From: Chryseosolibacter sp964438975
Lineage (GTDB): Bacteria; Bacteroidota; Bacteroidia; Cytophagales; Cyclobacteriaceae
Length of the DNA stretch: 64,000 nucleotides
Reading direction: 5' to 3'
Assembly (NCBI GenBank): GCA_964438975.1
Contig: CAYTMU010000009.1
Span: 1 to 64,000 of the forward strand
Below the pieces are notes generated by a model. That model made no database searches. It saw nothing but the letters and a program-made list of their open reading frames with translations, and was not told the DNA's origin. Positions 35,720-45,268 of the stretch are shown piece after piece; position 1 is the stretch's first letter, and each line of letters opens with the position of its first letter. The translations under genes were made by a program, and so were the position numbers.

Positions 35720-36835
35720 CTATAAGGCCACTTGTCGTTCCGGGCGCTGTCCGAGCTCCTTCAGAAGGCGACCGTGTTTGATGAGTGCCTGAAGGAATGT
35801 GGGCGTGCTCTTGTAAGGCAGACCAAACTCACGAGCGGTTTCTTTCACAATCGGAGATATCCTGCGATAATGCACGTGGCAGACGCCAGGAAAAAGGTGG
35901 TGTTCGATCTGATAGTTCAAGCCTCCCACAAACCACGAAAACCACTTGCTGTCATTTCCAAAATTTGTCGTAGTCAACAGTTGATGTATCGACCAGTTAT
36001 TGGCCAACGCATTGTCGCTATCCGGTAGCGGAAACTCGGACCCTTCAATCACGTGCGCCGGTTGAAAGATGATCGCCAGAATAAAACCTGCAATATAGTG
36101 CATGATCAGGATACCTATTACTACTTGCCACCATAACAGAGACGTAAGCACTATGGGCAATACGAGGATATACCCAAGGTATATAATCTTGGTTCCAGCA
36201 AGTATGAATGACTCATGAACGATGTTGGCATTCTGGCGCTTGGCCAGGCCGGACCGATGATATCGAACAATCCTGACAAAGTCCTTAAAGAACAACCATA
36301 CGATGGTCATGAGACCGTACAGGAACCACGCATAGATGAACTGGTACTGATGCATCTTCTTCCATGGAGAGTGCGGTGTGAGGCGCAACGCACCCCGGGG
36401 ACTGATATCTTCGTCTTCTTCGTGCACATTGGTGAAGGTGTGATGAAGGACATTGTGTTGCATTCTCCAATTGAATGCATTGCCGCCGAGCAGATTTAAA
36501 GAATATCCCACCACCGTGTTGACCCACGGCTTTTTGGAGTATGCACCGTGATTGGCATCATGCATCACAGACAAGCCGATACCGGCGAGGCCGAGTCCCA
36601 TAACGACCACCAGGACCAGCATCGGTACGAGTCCTGTAACGACCCCTGAAATGATCAGCGCATATGGAACGAAATAGAGGGCGAACATGACAACGGTCTT
36701 GACGAACATCTCAGCATTCCCATGTCGGTTAATTTTATTGTTCTTGAAATAGTCATTCACACGCTTGTTCAGCGTGACAGAAAATTCCCTGTTCGACTTC
36801 GCGAATGTTACAGGCTTTGAAGGTTGCATTATCAT
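35720..36835 (-). CDS. Membrane fatty acid desaturase
   Basis: A 371-residue integral membrane di-iron desaturase with all three histidine boxes: HDANH (92-96), HNVLHH (127-132) and QIEHH (about 306-310). The Gln in the third box is typical of front-end type desaturases, but no cytochrome b5 domain is fused. Hydrophobic segments lie at about 45-90 and 175-250. It would introduce a double bond into acyl chains of membrane lipids. The gene stands alone: 190 bp separate it from the upstream RDD gene and 13 bp from the convergent peptidase. Either ATG (36835 or 36829) could start translation. Confidence 0.9.
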   Translation of the reverse strand: MIMQPSKPVTFAKSNREFSVTLNKRVNDYFKNNKINRHGNAEMFVKTVVMFALYFVPYALIISGVVTGLVPMLVLVVVMGLGLAGIGLSVMHDANHGAYSKKPWVNTVVGYSLNLLGGNAFNWRMQHNVLHHTFTNVHEEDEDISPRGALRLTPHSPWKKMHQYQFIYAWFLYGLMTIVWLFFKDFVRIVRYHRSGLAKRQNANIVHESFILAGTKIIYLGYILVLPIVLTSLLWWQVVIGILIMHYIAGFILAIIFQPAHVIEGSEFPLPDSDNALANNWSIHQLLTTTNFGNDSKWFSWFVGGLNYQIEHHLFPGVCHVHYRRISPIVKETAREFGLPYKSTPTFLQALIKHGRLLKELGQRPERQVAL

Positions 36836-37025
36836 TTGGATATAATTCGGCCACTAACCGCTGCCGCTCCGTCTTGATGCGGGTTATTGAGGAAAGGATT
36901 AGTTAACGCTGTTCCTGGAAAGTTGGACACAGAGAAAAATAAAGATGTCCGCAATTAAGTTAAAGGTCGTAAGCTACGAAGTAATAATTATAATAACCAA
37001 TCGAATTCAGATTATTAACAATCTG

Positions 37026-37610
37026 TTACTGCGGCCGATCGAGCGACTTTCTTTCGACCACATACGTTCCGCCGATCTTGTCGTGCCAGGAGCGATTACG
37101 TTGATCTGACAGCATGACGACCAGATCAATGATCACGATGACAAACGTTACCAAATTGACAATCGTCGATAACGACGACTGAGACGCAATACTGAACTCA
37201 AGATAGCCTGATACGGACTCAATTGCCTGCGATGTGAACACCGTGAGGCTCAAAAAGAATGTCATTAGCGACTGCCCGATGTGGAAGACATTTCGCAACA
37301 GCACAGCCCGAATATCAGCTCTTCCGTGTTCCAGGTTAACGACGCGTAGGTCCAGGGCCATCTTTCCGACTGTCGCACCATACAGCGATTCCATGGCCGG
37401 TTTGTAGGCCAGCGAAATCAGAGATGCGAGGATAAAGACCACTGGGCTTTTCCAGGTTGCGATGTTGAGCCACATGACACCCAGCGTGAGTGGCGCAAGT
37501 ACAATCCCGTCAATAATTAGCGCGGCCAGGCGAGGCAGGAACCCTGCGTATCTAACAGCCTCATTCGTATCGCGAGTGAGCCCTTGGTCAAGAATCTGAT
37601 CCATCGACAT
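37026..37610 (-). CDS. RDD family membrane protein
   Basis: A 194-residue protein with the RDD pattern: AGFLPRLAALIIDGIVLAPLTLG (helix 1 with its Arg and Asp), a second helix KSPVVFILASLISLAYKPAMESLYGATVGKMALDLRVVN, and two further hydrophobic segments (about 105-130 and 145-165). A short HDKIGGTYVV tail follows. RDD proteins are small polytopic membrane proteins of mostly unknown role, some linked to ion transport. It is not clearly linked to its neighbours. Another RDD gene occurs at 55180 in a different context. Confidence 0.85.
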   Translation of the reverse strand: MSMDQILDQGLTRDTNEAVRYAGFLPRLAALIIDGIVLAPLTLGVMWLNIATWKSPVVFILASLISLAYKPAMESLYGATVGKMALDLRVVNLEHGRADIRAVLLRNVFHIGQSLMTFFLSLTVFTSQAIESVSGYLEFSIASQSSLSTIVNLVTFVIVIIDLVVMLSDQRNRSWHDKIGGTYVVERKSLDRPQ

Positions 37611-37687
37611 AAAGATTTGCTACCGCCAAGATAAAAAAATCCCCGAACCGGCTATTCGCAGAAGACAGAAAAGTTTGGCAATCCCGA

Positions 37688-40516
37688 TCAGGATAGTGAT
37701 TCATCCACAAGGTAAAGTATGGACCGGTAATTCTCGCCGACCGCTTCCGACATCGCGATCTCGCAGGTACGGGTTGATGAATAGTAGCCATCGTACCTTC
37801 GCTGCATCACCTCCGCTGCCTCGCCTGACGTCGCAGAGTCTGTGAGCTCCGGGAAAAGAAAGCCGCGATCGCCCGCCATTCCGCAGCACCCGAGGTTTCG
37901 AGGAACTACCACGCGTTTACTGAAGTGACCTGCGACGGCAACCAACTTGTGTTGCGTCTTCATCTTCTGCGAGGAACAGACGGGGTGTAACAGGATTTCA
38001 TCCTTCGTATGTCGTGGAGGTGTTACAGGCAGCACCAGATCATGCAGGAAATCAACGCTGTCGAGTATGGTCAAACGGTCAAAGCGCTGGCGATTTTCCT
38101 CACTCAGTGCAGGTCTCATTCGATGCAACGTGAACGCACATGATGTAACATCAGTAACAATGGGATACCTGCCATCATCACTGGCCCTCCAGAGAATATC
38201 GGTTATACTGTTTGCGGAAAACGTATACGCGTCGCGAAAGCCCTTTGAGGAAAACGTCTGACCACAGCACGCGCTACCCAATCCGTCCGGTATGCGCACG
38301 GAGATCCCTGTCTTACGACAGATACTCAGGAACACATCTATTCCACTTTTTTCCATACCGTGGTAAGTGCCCATCATTCTTGTGATGCACGCGGGAAAGT
38401 AGACGATTCGCTGGTGTTCAGAAGACGCAGGCGTAGATCCAATGTCACGTAAGACCTTAATGTCTGGCGGTCGATGCAATTCGTTTGACCAAAGTGGGAA
38501 CGCGGGAATCAATCGGCGGATAGTGCGCGTCAGTCCCGTCATCGCATTCCGGCCAAAAGCTCTGTTCAGTACCGAACCCGCGTTCAACACGAACCGCGCC
38601 GTACCCAGGACAAGCCCAAAGTTTCGAGCGGCCCACCGTGCGGCCCTGTTCCCGAACCTGGAATGATTCTCAGCCCGAAGTCGTTTCGTAAGATCTCCGG
38701 TGTCGATATCCACCGGACATGCGATCGCGCAAAGTCCATCCACCGCACATGTGTCGTCGCCGTCATATCGATATTCATTGAGAAGCTGGCGGTGCTTTTT
38801 ACGGTCCCCCTGCTGTTCAAGGCTCTTGAGGATTCGTCGGATAACAATTCTTCTCCGGGGCGTCGTCGTAAGGTCGCGACTGGGACATTTATGCTCACAG
38901 TAGCCGCATTCGATGCACCGATCGACCTCTTCTTCAACAGTCGGCAACTCTTTGAGGAACTTGATGTGTGCCTCCTTGTCGTCGTTGATAATCACGCCTG
39001 GATTCAGTAGCTCCTCGGGGTCGACCGCATATTTTATCCGACGAAAAATTTCATACGCCTCCCCTCCCCATTCAGTTTCGACAAAAGGAGCCATGTTCCG
39101 TCCGGTGCCGTGCTCAGCCTTCAGAGTCCCGTCGTACTTCTCAACGACAAGTGCGATGACCTCTCTCATAAAACGATCATAGCGTAAGACTTCTGACTCG
39201 ACGTTGAAAGTTTGTGTTACAACGAAGTGGATATTGCCGTCCTTCGCATGGCCAAATATAATGGCATTGTCATACTCGTGCTTCAGGAACAAGCCTTGAA
39301 GATCTGTGATAGCATCGCCGAGCATTTCTACGGGAAATGCAATATCTTCAAGGATAACAGTCGTGCCACTCTTTCGCACAGCACCTACGGCCGGGAACAG
39401 CCCCTTCCGTACTTTCCACAGGAAGTCCTGTTCCGCCGGATCGGTTGTGAACACGGGCAGGTTCAACATCGACAGATTGCCGGCGCGTGCCAGAAACTCA
39501 TTCACACGGGCATCAAGTCTTTCGGGTGTATTTTCCTGGAATTCAATCAACAACGCGGCTGCCTCGAAAGGCAGTGTTCTGACCACCGCTGGCATTCCCT
39601 CCATATTTTCAATGGCACGCAGGGAAGCGCGGTCCATCAACTCCACCATCATCGCTCCGCAGTTCGTCAGTGGAACAATCGCCTGGCATGCGTCGTAGAT
39701 CGTCGGGAAATAGAGCAGCGCGGTCGATTTGCACAAGTAGTCAGGCACTGTGTGCAAAACCGCCTCCGAAATAAAGGCAAGTGTCCCCTCCGCGCCGATC
39801 AGGACATGTGCGAGAATATCCAGCGGATCCTCAAAATCAACAAATGCGTTGAGCGAATAGCCGATAGTCGTCTTTGTCTGGTACTTGCTACGTATGCGGG
39901 AGTACAGGTTGGCATCCGCCAGTATTTGCGCGCGTATCTCACTGAGCGTAGCATACAAGTCACTGCACTCTGTCCGGAACCGCGCATAGTCACCCCGGTC
40001 TTCGGTATCGAACATTTTCCCGTTCGGCAAGATGAACCGAACGGATTTCAGCGTGTGGTACGAGTTCAGCCTGACACCGCAGCACATACCGCTTGCGTTG
40101 TTCGACAGGATACCACCCATCATCGCCGCGCTGATGCTGGAGGGATCCGGTCCTATCTTTGTGCGAAATCGCCGTAGGTGCGCATTGACCATCGCTCCGG
40201 TGATGCCGGGCTGCACCCTCACCGCCCTGCCTTCATCCTCCACGCGGACCCGATTCCAATACTGGCTGAGATCTACCAGTATTCCGTCCGTGATGGATTG
40301 ACCGGAAAGACTCGTCCCGCCCGCGCGGAATACCAGTGGAATGTTAAGCTCCGACGAAAGTGCAAAGAGAGAAATGATCTCCTGGTCATCAACTGGCTGA
40401 ACGATTGCTTTCGGCAACAGGTAATAGAAACCGGCGTCAGACGCAAACGAGACGAGATCGATGTATCTGGTGCGAACCCGGCTGGCGGGGAGTATCTTTT
40501 CCAGTTGTACTTTCAA
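37688..40516 (-). CDS. FAD-linked and Fe-S 2-hydroxyacid dehydrogenase (YdiJ/D-lactate dehydrogenase type)
   Basis: A 942-residue fused dehydrogenase. The N-terminal FAD-binding (PCMH) domain has VFRAGGTSLSGQSITDGILVDLSQ (about 63-86). It is followed by the FAD-oxidase C-terminal domain (FGHAKDGNIHFV, LKAEHGTGRN) and a di-cluster ferredoxin-like region with CIECGYCEHKCP (about 530) and CAVDGLCAIACP. Two CCG domains follow (GSACCGQTF, NLGCCGMAG). This is the layout of YdiJ-like D-2-hydroxyglutarate or D-lactate dehydrogenases that feed electrons to the respiratory chain. The start is a TTG at 40516 with GGAG 7 bases upstream, and an in-frame stop precedes it, so no longer form exists. The actual hydroxyacid is uncertain. 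Confidence 0.88.
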   Translation of the reverse strand: MKVQLEKILPASRVRTRYIDLVSFASDAGFYYLLPKAIVQPVDDQEIISLFALSSELNIPLVFRAGGTSLSGQSITDGILVDLSQYWNRVRVEDEGRAVRVQPGITGAMVNAHLRRFRTKIGPDPSSISAAMMGGILSNNASGMCCGVRLNSYHTLKSVRFILPNGKMFDTEDRGDYARFRTECSDLYATLSEIRAQILADANLYSRIRSKYQTKTTIGYSLNAFVDFEDPLDILAHVLIGAEGTLAFISEAVLHTVPDYLCKSTALLYFPTIYDACQAIVPLTNCGAMMVELMDRASLRAIENMEGMPAVVRTLPFEAAALLIEFQENTPERLDARVNEFLARAGNLSMLNLPVFTTDPAEQDFLWKVRKGLFPAVGAVRKSGTTVILEDIAFPVEMLGDAITDLQGLFLKHEYDNAIIFGHAKDGNIHFVVTQTFNVESEVLRYDRFMREVIALVVEKYDGTLKAEHGTGRNMAPFVETEWGGEAYEIFRRIKYAVDPEELLNPGVIINDDKEAHIKFLKELPTVEEEVDRCIECGYCEHKCPSRDLTTTPRRRIVIRRILKSLEQQGDRKKHRQLLNEYRYDGDDTCAVDGLCAIACPVDIDTGDLTKRLRAENHSRFGNRAARWAARNFGLVLGTARFVLNAGSVLNRAFGRNAMTGLTRTIRRLIPAFPLWSNELHRPPDIKVLRDIGSTPASSEHQRIVYFPACITRMMGTYHGMEKSGIDVFLSICRKTGISVRIPDGLGSACCGQTFSSKGFRDAYTFSANSITDILWRASDDGRYPIVTDVTSCAFTLHRMRPALSEENRQRFDRLTILDSVDFLHDLVLPVTPPRHTKDEILLHPVCSSQKMKTQHKLVAVAGHFSKRVVVPRNLGCCGMAGDRGFLFPELTDSATSGEAAEVMQRRYDGYYSSTRTCEIAMSEAVGENYRSILYLVDESLS

Positions 40517-40606
40517 GGCGGGCTCCGTTTAAACCCTGCAAAGTTGGCATGAAAAAACATGAAAGCGACTACCATCATCGAAAAAGATGCAGTTCAACGC
40601 AGTTGG

Positions 40607-41830
40607 TTATGATCTCCGGTGCGCGACATTTGGGAGGAGGCCAGTGACAATTCCCAGCAACGGAAGAAACGCACACAGCCGGAACACGAAGCCGATACTT
40701 GTGTAATCTGCGAGATTTCCCAGAACAGCTGACCCGAGTCCTCCGAGCCCAAAAGCAAGTCCGAAAAACAAACCCGCGATGGTGCCTACTTTTCCCGGTA
40801 CAAGGTCAGTTGCGTACACGAGGATCGCAGAAAATGCAGAAGCGATAATGACACCGATGATAACGGCCAGGACGATCGTCCAGAACAATCCAACGTGCGG
40901 CAAGGCAAGCGTGAACGGCGCTGCACCGAGGATCGATAACCAGATGACATACTTTCGACCAAACCGATCGCCTAACGGTCCCCCTATGATCGTTCCTGCT
41001 GCAACCGCTGCGAGGAAGGCGAACAAATACAGCTGCGACTGCTGCGCAGTAACATGGAACTTATCGATGAGGAAGAATGTAAAGTAGCTCGTCATACTCG
41101 CCAGATAGAAGTACTTGGAGAAGATGAGTACCAGCAGAATGAACAGCGCAAAAATCACTTTTCTTCTGCCTGGCCCCGGTGTGGCATTTATACCGGGAAC
41201 ATTCGTGTGGCGCTTGAACTGCAGGTGCTGCGCATACCATTTACCAACCCTCCACAACAAGGTCATGGCGATCAACGCAGCCACCGATACCCAGGCGACA
41301 CCCCTTACGCCAAAGGGCATCACAATCAGAGCAGCGAGCAAGGGACCGATAGCACTTCCGGCATTTCCGCCGACCTGAAAGATGGATTGTGCGAGCCCTT
41401 TCTTTCCGCCGGATGCCAGGTAGGCTACCCGAGATGACTCAGGATGAAATACGGATGATCCAACCCCTACAAGAGCAACAGCAAGAAGTAAAGCCGGAAA
41501 GCTCGGCGCATTTGCGAACAGAAGGAGTCCGACAAACGTGAAGCCCATCCCTACAGCCAGTGACATCGGACGGGGCGTTCGGTCTGTATAAAAGCCGACA
41601 ACAGGCTGCAGCAATGACGCTGTAAGTTGGAACGTGAGAGTGATCAAACCGATTTCGGTGAACGAGAGACTGAAGTGCTCCTTGATCAAGGGATACACAG
41701 CCGGTATCACCGACTGCATCATATCATTCAGAAGATGACAAAAACTTATGGTGAACAACACGGGGAAGACCGTCTTATTGATCGCTCCCGCCGTGCTGGA
41801 ATCGACTGGCATCTGTGTCGCAGACCGCAT
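40607..41830 (-). CDS. MFS transporter, fosmidomycin-resistance (Fsr) type
   Basis: A 407-residue major facilitator protein with about 12 hydrophobic segments. The N-terminal motif ISFCHLLNDMMQSVIPAVYPLIKEHF, then GLITLTFQLTASLLQPVVGFYTDRTPRP and GSSVFHPESSRVAYLASGGKKGLAQSIFQVGGNAGSAIGPL, is characteristic of the Fsr branch of drug exporters. Length is normal for the family. It lies 90 bp upstream of the FAD/Fe-S dehydrogenase on the same strand, so co-transcription is possible. The natural substrate is unknown. Confidence 0.88.
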   Translation of the reverse strand: MRSATQMPVDSSTAGAINKTVFPVLFTISFCHLLNDMMQSVIPAVYPLIKEHFSLSFTEIGLITLTFQLTASLLQPVVGFYTDRTPRPMSLAVGMGFTFVGLLLFANAPSFPALLLAVALVGVGSSVFHPESSRVAYLASGGKKGLAQSIFQVGGNAGSAIGPLLAALIVMPFGVRGVAWVSVAALIAMTLLWRVGKWYAQHLQFKRHTNVPGINATPGPGRRKVIFALFILLVLIFSKYFYLASMTSYFTFFLIDKFHVTAQQSQLYLFAFLAAVAAGTIIGGPLGDRFGRKYVIWLSILGAAPFTLALPHVGLFWTIVLAVIIGVIIASAFSAILVYATDLVPGKVGTIAGLFFGLAFGLGGLGSAVLGNLADYTSIGFVFRLCAFLPLLGIVTGLLPNVAHRRS

Positions 41831-41947
41831 CGCGTTTATTTACGTTGGCCGGGCCAAACGTCTATTCATTCGCGATTGGCAACATTGGCGCCACAAAAAT
41901 AGCACTGCAACGCATACGCTGCATCGGAACTACTCTTTATTATTTCG

Positions 41948-42865
41948 TCAGGACAAAGGTTCCGGAGGAGGTGGTGTACCTGCGAGTCGGGACCGGTCTT
42001 TCGGCAGTGGGATAAATTCAAGGTTGTCATTGGGTGGCAGCACAATCCTTCCCTCCTGCCAATCCGCTTTCGCCTGCTCGATACGTTCCCTCCGCGAGGA
42101 CACAAAATTCCACCAAATGAATCGCTCTCCCAGGGGTTCGCCACCGAGCAGCATCAATGTCGCTTTTGTACGGGCGAAAAGAACCGGTTCAGCGGTTGTG
42201 TTGAACACCAGTAGCTGCCCGGGTTCATACATCCGACCCGAGACCTCGATGCTTCCTTTGGCCACGTAGACAGCGCGCTCGGAACGCCCTGTGGGCAATG
42301 TAAAGCGGGCACCTGCGTCCAGCAGCGTATGGACGTAGAACAACGGAGAATGCGTCTTGACGTCGTTCCGCAGTCCGAATGCATCGCCGGCGATCAATCG
42401 CATCCATATCCCTTTGTCCGTATAGACCGGAAGGACATCGGATTTGTAATTTTCAAAAGCGGGTTCTGATTCCTCATCCTTTTCAGGGAGCGCAACCCAT
42501 GTCTGAATCATTTCCAGGTTGCCGCCCGCAAGCGAAGCCGGATCCTCGAAACGCTCGGAATGCGAGATCCCCTTCCCAGCTGTCATCCAGTTCACTTCGC
42601 CCGGACGAATCACCTGTTCAACACCAAGACTATCGCGATGAGTAACCATTCCCCCGAACAGGTAGCTGACTGTTGACAGACCGATATGAGGGTGCGGCAG
42701 AACATCCATCGAGGATTCCACGCCGGTTGCTATCTCAACCGGGCCGGCGTGATCCATAAAGATGAATGGACCTACCATCCGCCGCATGCGAAACGGAAGA
42801 ATCCTACGTACGTTCATGCCGGGAGCAATAGACGCCTTGCGCGCTTCAATGACAATATCAAGCAT
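41948..42865 (-). CDS. Pirin family protein
   Basis: A 305-residue bicupin of the pirin family. The N-terminal cupin holds the metal ligands His58 and His60 (LPHPHIGLSTVSYLFGG), His102 and Glu104 (GKGISHSERF), the usual 3-His/1-Glu set. The second cupin (about 165-260) has GARFTLPTGRSERAVYVAKGSIEVSG and the terminal pirin motif GEPLGERFIWWNFVSSRRERIEQAKADW. Some pirins have quercetin 2,3-dioxygenase activity, and others act as regulatory cofactors. Which applies here cannot be seen. It is a single gene, 121 bp from the end of the arabinose operon. Confidence 0.9.
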   Translation of the reverse strand: MLDIVIEARKASIAPGMNVRRILPFRMRRMVGPFIFMDHAGPVEIATGVESSMDVLPHPHIGLSTVSYLFGGMVTHRDSLGVEQVIRPGEVNWMTAGKGISHSERFEDPASLAGGNLEMIQTWVALPEKDEESEPAFENYKSDVLPVYTDKGIWMRLIAGDAFGLRNDVKTHSPLFYVHTLLDAGARFTLPTGRSERAVYVAKGSIEVSGRMYEPGQLLVFNTTAEPVLFARTKATLMLLGGEPLGERFIWWNFVSSRRERIEQAKADWQEGRIVLPPNDNLEFIPLPKDRSRLAGTPPPPEPLS

Positions 42866-42987
42866 AAGAATCCAATCGTGAGCCCATGCCTCAAGTTAGC
42901 ACATTGAGGGCTATGAACCTTGAAACGATACTTCTTTTGATTCGGAGCCAACGGAAAAAATGGGGCCGCCATAGTTTCGGCGAAGAA

Positions 42988-43677
42988 TCAGATGAATTTA
43001 ACACCATTCGATTGCAGCTTCCGGTACTTACTGCTATCAAAGACATAGTAGAAAGCACCCTTCCGCGACGATTGCTTCTCTTTTTCATCCAGTTTGTTGA
43101 GGACGCCGAGTGACAGGATCTTCTTGGAGAAGTTCCGCTTGTCAAAAGGCGTGTCAAAGATCGCTTCGTAGAGCGTCTGAAGCTGGGGCAGCGTAAACTT
43201 GTCAGGCAGCAGTTCGAATCCCACCGGGTGCGCGACGACTTTCTCGCGGAGACGATCGCGGGCTTTCGCTACCATCTCGCGATGATCAAAGATCAGAGGC
43301 GGGATCCGGTGAAGAGGAAACCACTTGGCTTCATGCTCGAGTTGGAGTTGTTCACTATAATCGGCGATGTTGATCAGCGCCGAATAGGCAATAGAAATAA
43401 CACGACCTGCCGTATCGCGCTGGACATCACTGAAGGCATAGAGCTGCTCCATGTAAACATCCTTAAGGCCGGTCAACTGCTGAAGAACACGAGCCGCCGC
43501 TTCATCTGCATTTTCGTCTTTCCCAACAAAGCCCCCCATCAGCGACCACTTGCCCATCTCGGGTTCAAATCCTCTCTTGATCAGCAGAGCTTTGAGTTGC
43601 TTACCATCAAAGCCGAATATTATACAGTCTACAGCTACGAGGATTTTTTGGTAATTCTTATAACGGGCTATCTCCAT
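42988..43677 (-). CDS. araR: NrtR/AraR-type Nudix-derived transcriptional regulator
   Basis: A 229-residue protein with an N-terminal Nudix fold (about 8-150) and a C-terminal winged-helix region (about 155-229: LPDKFTLPQLQTLYEAIFDTPFDKRNFSKKILSLGVL). The Nudix box (48-71) reads GGFVGKDENADEAAARVLQQLTGL. The catalytic REXXEE core is changed to ARVLQQ, so pyrophosphatase activity is probably lost. This is the layout of the NrtR family, one branch of which (AraR in Bacteroides) represses arabinose genes and is released by L-arabinose. The gene lies 51 bp downstream of araA on the same strand, which supports that role. The symbol rests on family plus context. Confidence 0.8.
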   Translation of the reverse strand: MEIARYKNYQKILVAVDCIIFGFDGKQLKALLIKRGFEPEMGKWSLMGGFVGKDENADEAAARVLQQLTGLKDVYMEQLYAFSDVQRDTAGRVISIAYSALINIADYSEQLQLEHEAKWFPLHRIPPLIFDHREMVAKARDRLREKVVAHPVGFELLPDKFTLPQLQTLYEAIFDTPFDKRNFSKKILSLGVLNKLDEKEKQSSRKGAFYYVFDSSKYRKLQSNGVKFI

Positions 43678-43728
43678 AAGTGTGCAGGAATTCAGTCACC
43701 ATCGACGGCGGTAACGTAACGAGGTCGT

Positions 43729-45237
43729 TCAACGGCGTACCTCATCATTGATCCGTAGCATATTCTTGAAACTGTGCAATTTCGTATCGCGATCGATCAC
43801 GACAAATTCCACGCCTGCAATTTCCGCAAAATCTTCCAGATATTCCGCCGTAAGACTTTGGCTATATCCCGTATGATGACCGCCGCCGGCATATATCCAT
43901 GCTGCACATGCCGTATAGATATCCGGGTCAGGTCTCCAAAGTACTCTGGCCACGGGTAGTTTGGGTAGATCGCGAGTAGGTTTCGAGGCGGTAACGGTAT
44001 TGACAACAAGCCTGAAGCGATTGCCCATATCGACCATGGAAGCATTGACCGCCGAACCCGCAGACCCGTTAAACACAAGACGCACAGGGTCTGATTTTCC
44101 TCCTATCCCTAACGGGTGAACTTCACAAGTGGGTGTTTCTTCCGTGATGCTTTCACAAACCTCCAGCATATGAGCACCCAGTACCATCGGATCATCTGGA
44201 TTGAAATGATAGGTATAGTCTTCCATGAATGAGCTCCCGCCCGGGAGTCCATACCCCATCACCTTCATTGCACGGACGAGCGCGGCAGTCTTCCAGTCAC
44301 CTTCCCCTCCGAAGCCATAGCCCTCTGTCATTAACCGTTGGACCGATATACCGGGGAGTTGTTCCAGTCCGTGAAGGTCTTCAAAAGTGTCTGTGAAACC
44401 GGTGAACCTACCATCCTGAAGAAAGGTCCGCAGCCCGAGCTCGATGCGGGCAGCTTCGCGCAACGCCGCGTGACGGTCGCCGCCTCTTCTCAGTACGGGA
44501 ACAACCTGGTACCGTTCTGCATACTCATTCACGAGACCCGTCACCGCAGCATCTGAGATCGAGTTCACCACAGCGGCAAGATCACCGACACCATAGCCTT
44601 CAACAGTATACCCGAATTGGATTTCCGCTTCTACTTTGTCACCCTCCGTTACCGCAACCTGACGCATGTTGTCACCGAACCTGCAGATCCGGGTGCCCTG
44701 CCAGTCATGCCATGCCGCAGCGGCCCGCATCCAAACAGCGATGCGGTCGACCACCGATTTGTCTCTCCAATGCCCCACCACCACTTTTCTATTCAGACGC
44801 ATCCGCGACATGATATGACCAAACTCGCGATCTCCATGTGCACTCTGATTGAGGTTCATGAAGTTCATGTCGATGTTATCCCACGGGATATCGCGGTTAA
44901 ACTGAGTGTGCAGGTGGAGTAAAGGTTTCCGAAGTGCCTTCAGTCCGCGGATCCACATCTTCGCCGGTGAAAATGTATGCATCCATGCGATCAGTCCGAT
45001 GCATGTCAGCGCACTTCCCGCCTGTTCAAACACTTCCAGGATATTCTCAGGAGTAGTCGGTACCGGCTTGACAACAACTCGTACCGGGATCTCAGCCGCA
45101 ACGTCGAGTTCTCTCGCGATTTCCTGCGCGTGTTTTTCTACCGCGTCGAGCGCATCCCGGCCGTAGAGCGACTGACTTCCGGTGATAAACCAGACTTCAA
45201 ATTTCTCCAGATTGGGAAGCGTGTTGTTATTCATCAT
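43729..45237 (-). CDS. araA: L-arabinose isomerase
   Basis: A 502-residue enzyme converting L-arabinose to L-ribulose in the cytoplasm. Typical AraA blocks are FEVWFITGSQSLYGRDAL at the N-terminus, IAWMHTFSPAKMWIRGL, LLHLHTQFNRDIPWDNIDMNFMNLNQSAHGDREFG, EGYGFGGEGDWKTAALVRAMK and GSSFMEDYTYHF. Length is normal. The gene follows araD by 31 bp and precedes the araR-like gene. Two successive ATGs (45237 and 45234) could start it. In pectin and hemicellulose users this pathway handles arabinose from side chains, which fits the pectin PUL in the same window. Confidence 0.97.
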   Translation of the reverse strand: MMNNNTLPNLEKFEVWFITGSQSLYGRDALDAVEKHAQEIARELDVAAEIPVRVVVKPVPTTPENILEVFEQAGSALTCIGLIAWMHTFSPAKMWIRGLKALRKPLLHLHTQFNRDIPWDNIDMNFMNLNQSAHGDREFGHIMSRMRLNRKVVVGHWRDKSVVDRIAVWMRAAAAWHDWQGTRICRFGDNMRQVAVTEGDKVEAEIQFGYTVEGYGVGDLAAVVNSISDAAVTGLVNEYAERYQVVPVLRRGGDRHAALREAARIELGLRTFLQDGRFTGFTDTFEDLHGLEQLPGISVQRLMTEGYGFGGEGDWKTAALVRAMKVMGYGLPGGSSFMEDYTYHFNPDDPMVLGAHMLEVCESITEETPTCEVHPLGIGGKSDPVRLVFNGSAGSAVNASMVDMGNRFRLVVNTVTASKPTRDLPKLPVARVLWRPDPDIYTACAAWIYAGGGHHTGYSQSLTAEYLEDFAEIAGVEFVVIDRDTKLHSFKNMLRINDEVRR

Positions 45238-45268
45238 TCGACGTTGTAATGTCGCCGATAGCTATTAG

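Noticed and set aside
39212..40177. 321-codon plus-strand open frame
   Set aside because: It is antisense to the FAD domain of the 2-hydroxyacid dehydrogenase and shows no recognisable motif.
42988..43677. Housekeeping Nudix pyrophosphatase
   Set aside because: The catalytic core of the Nudix box is lost, a winged-helix region follows, and the gene is in the arabinose operon.
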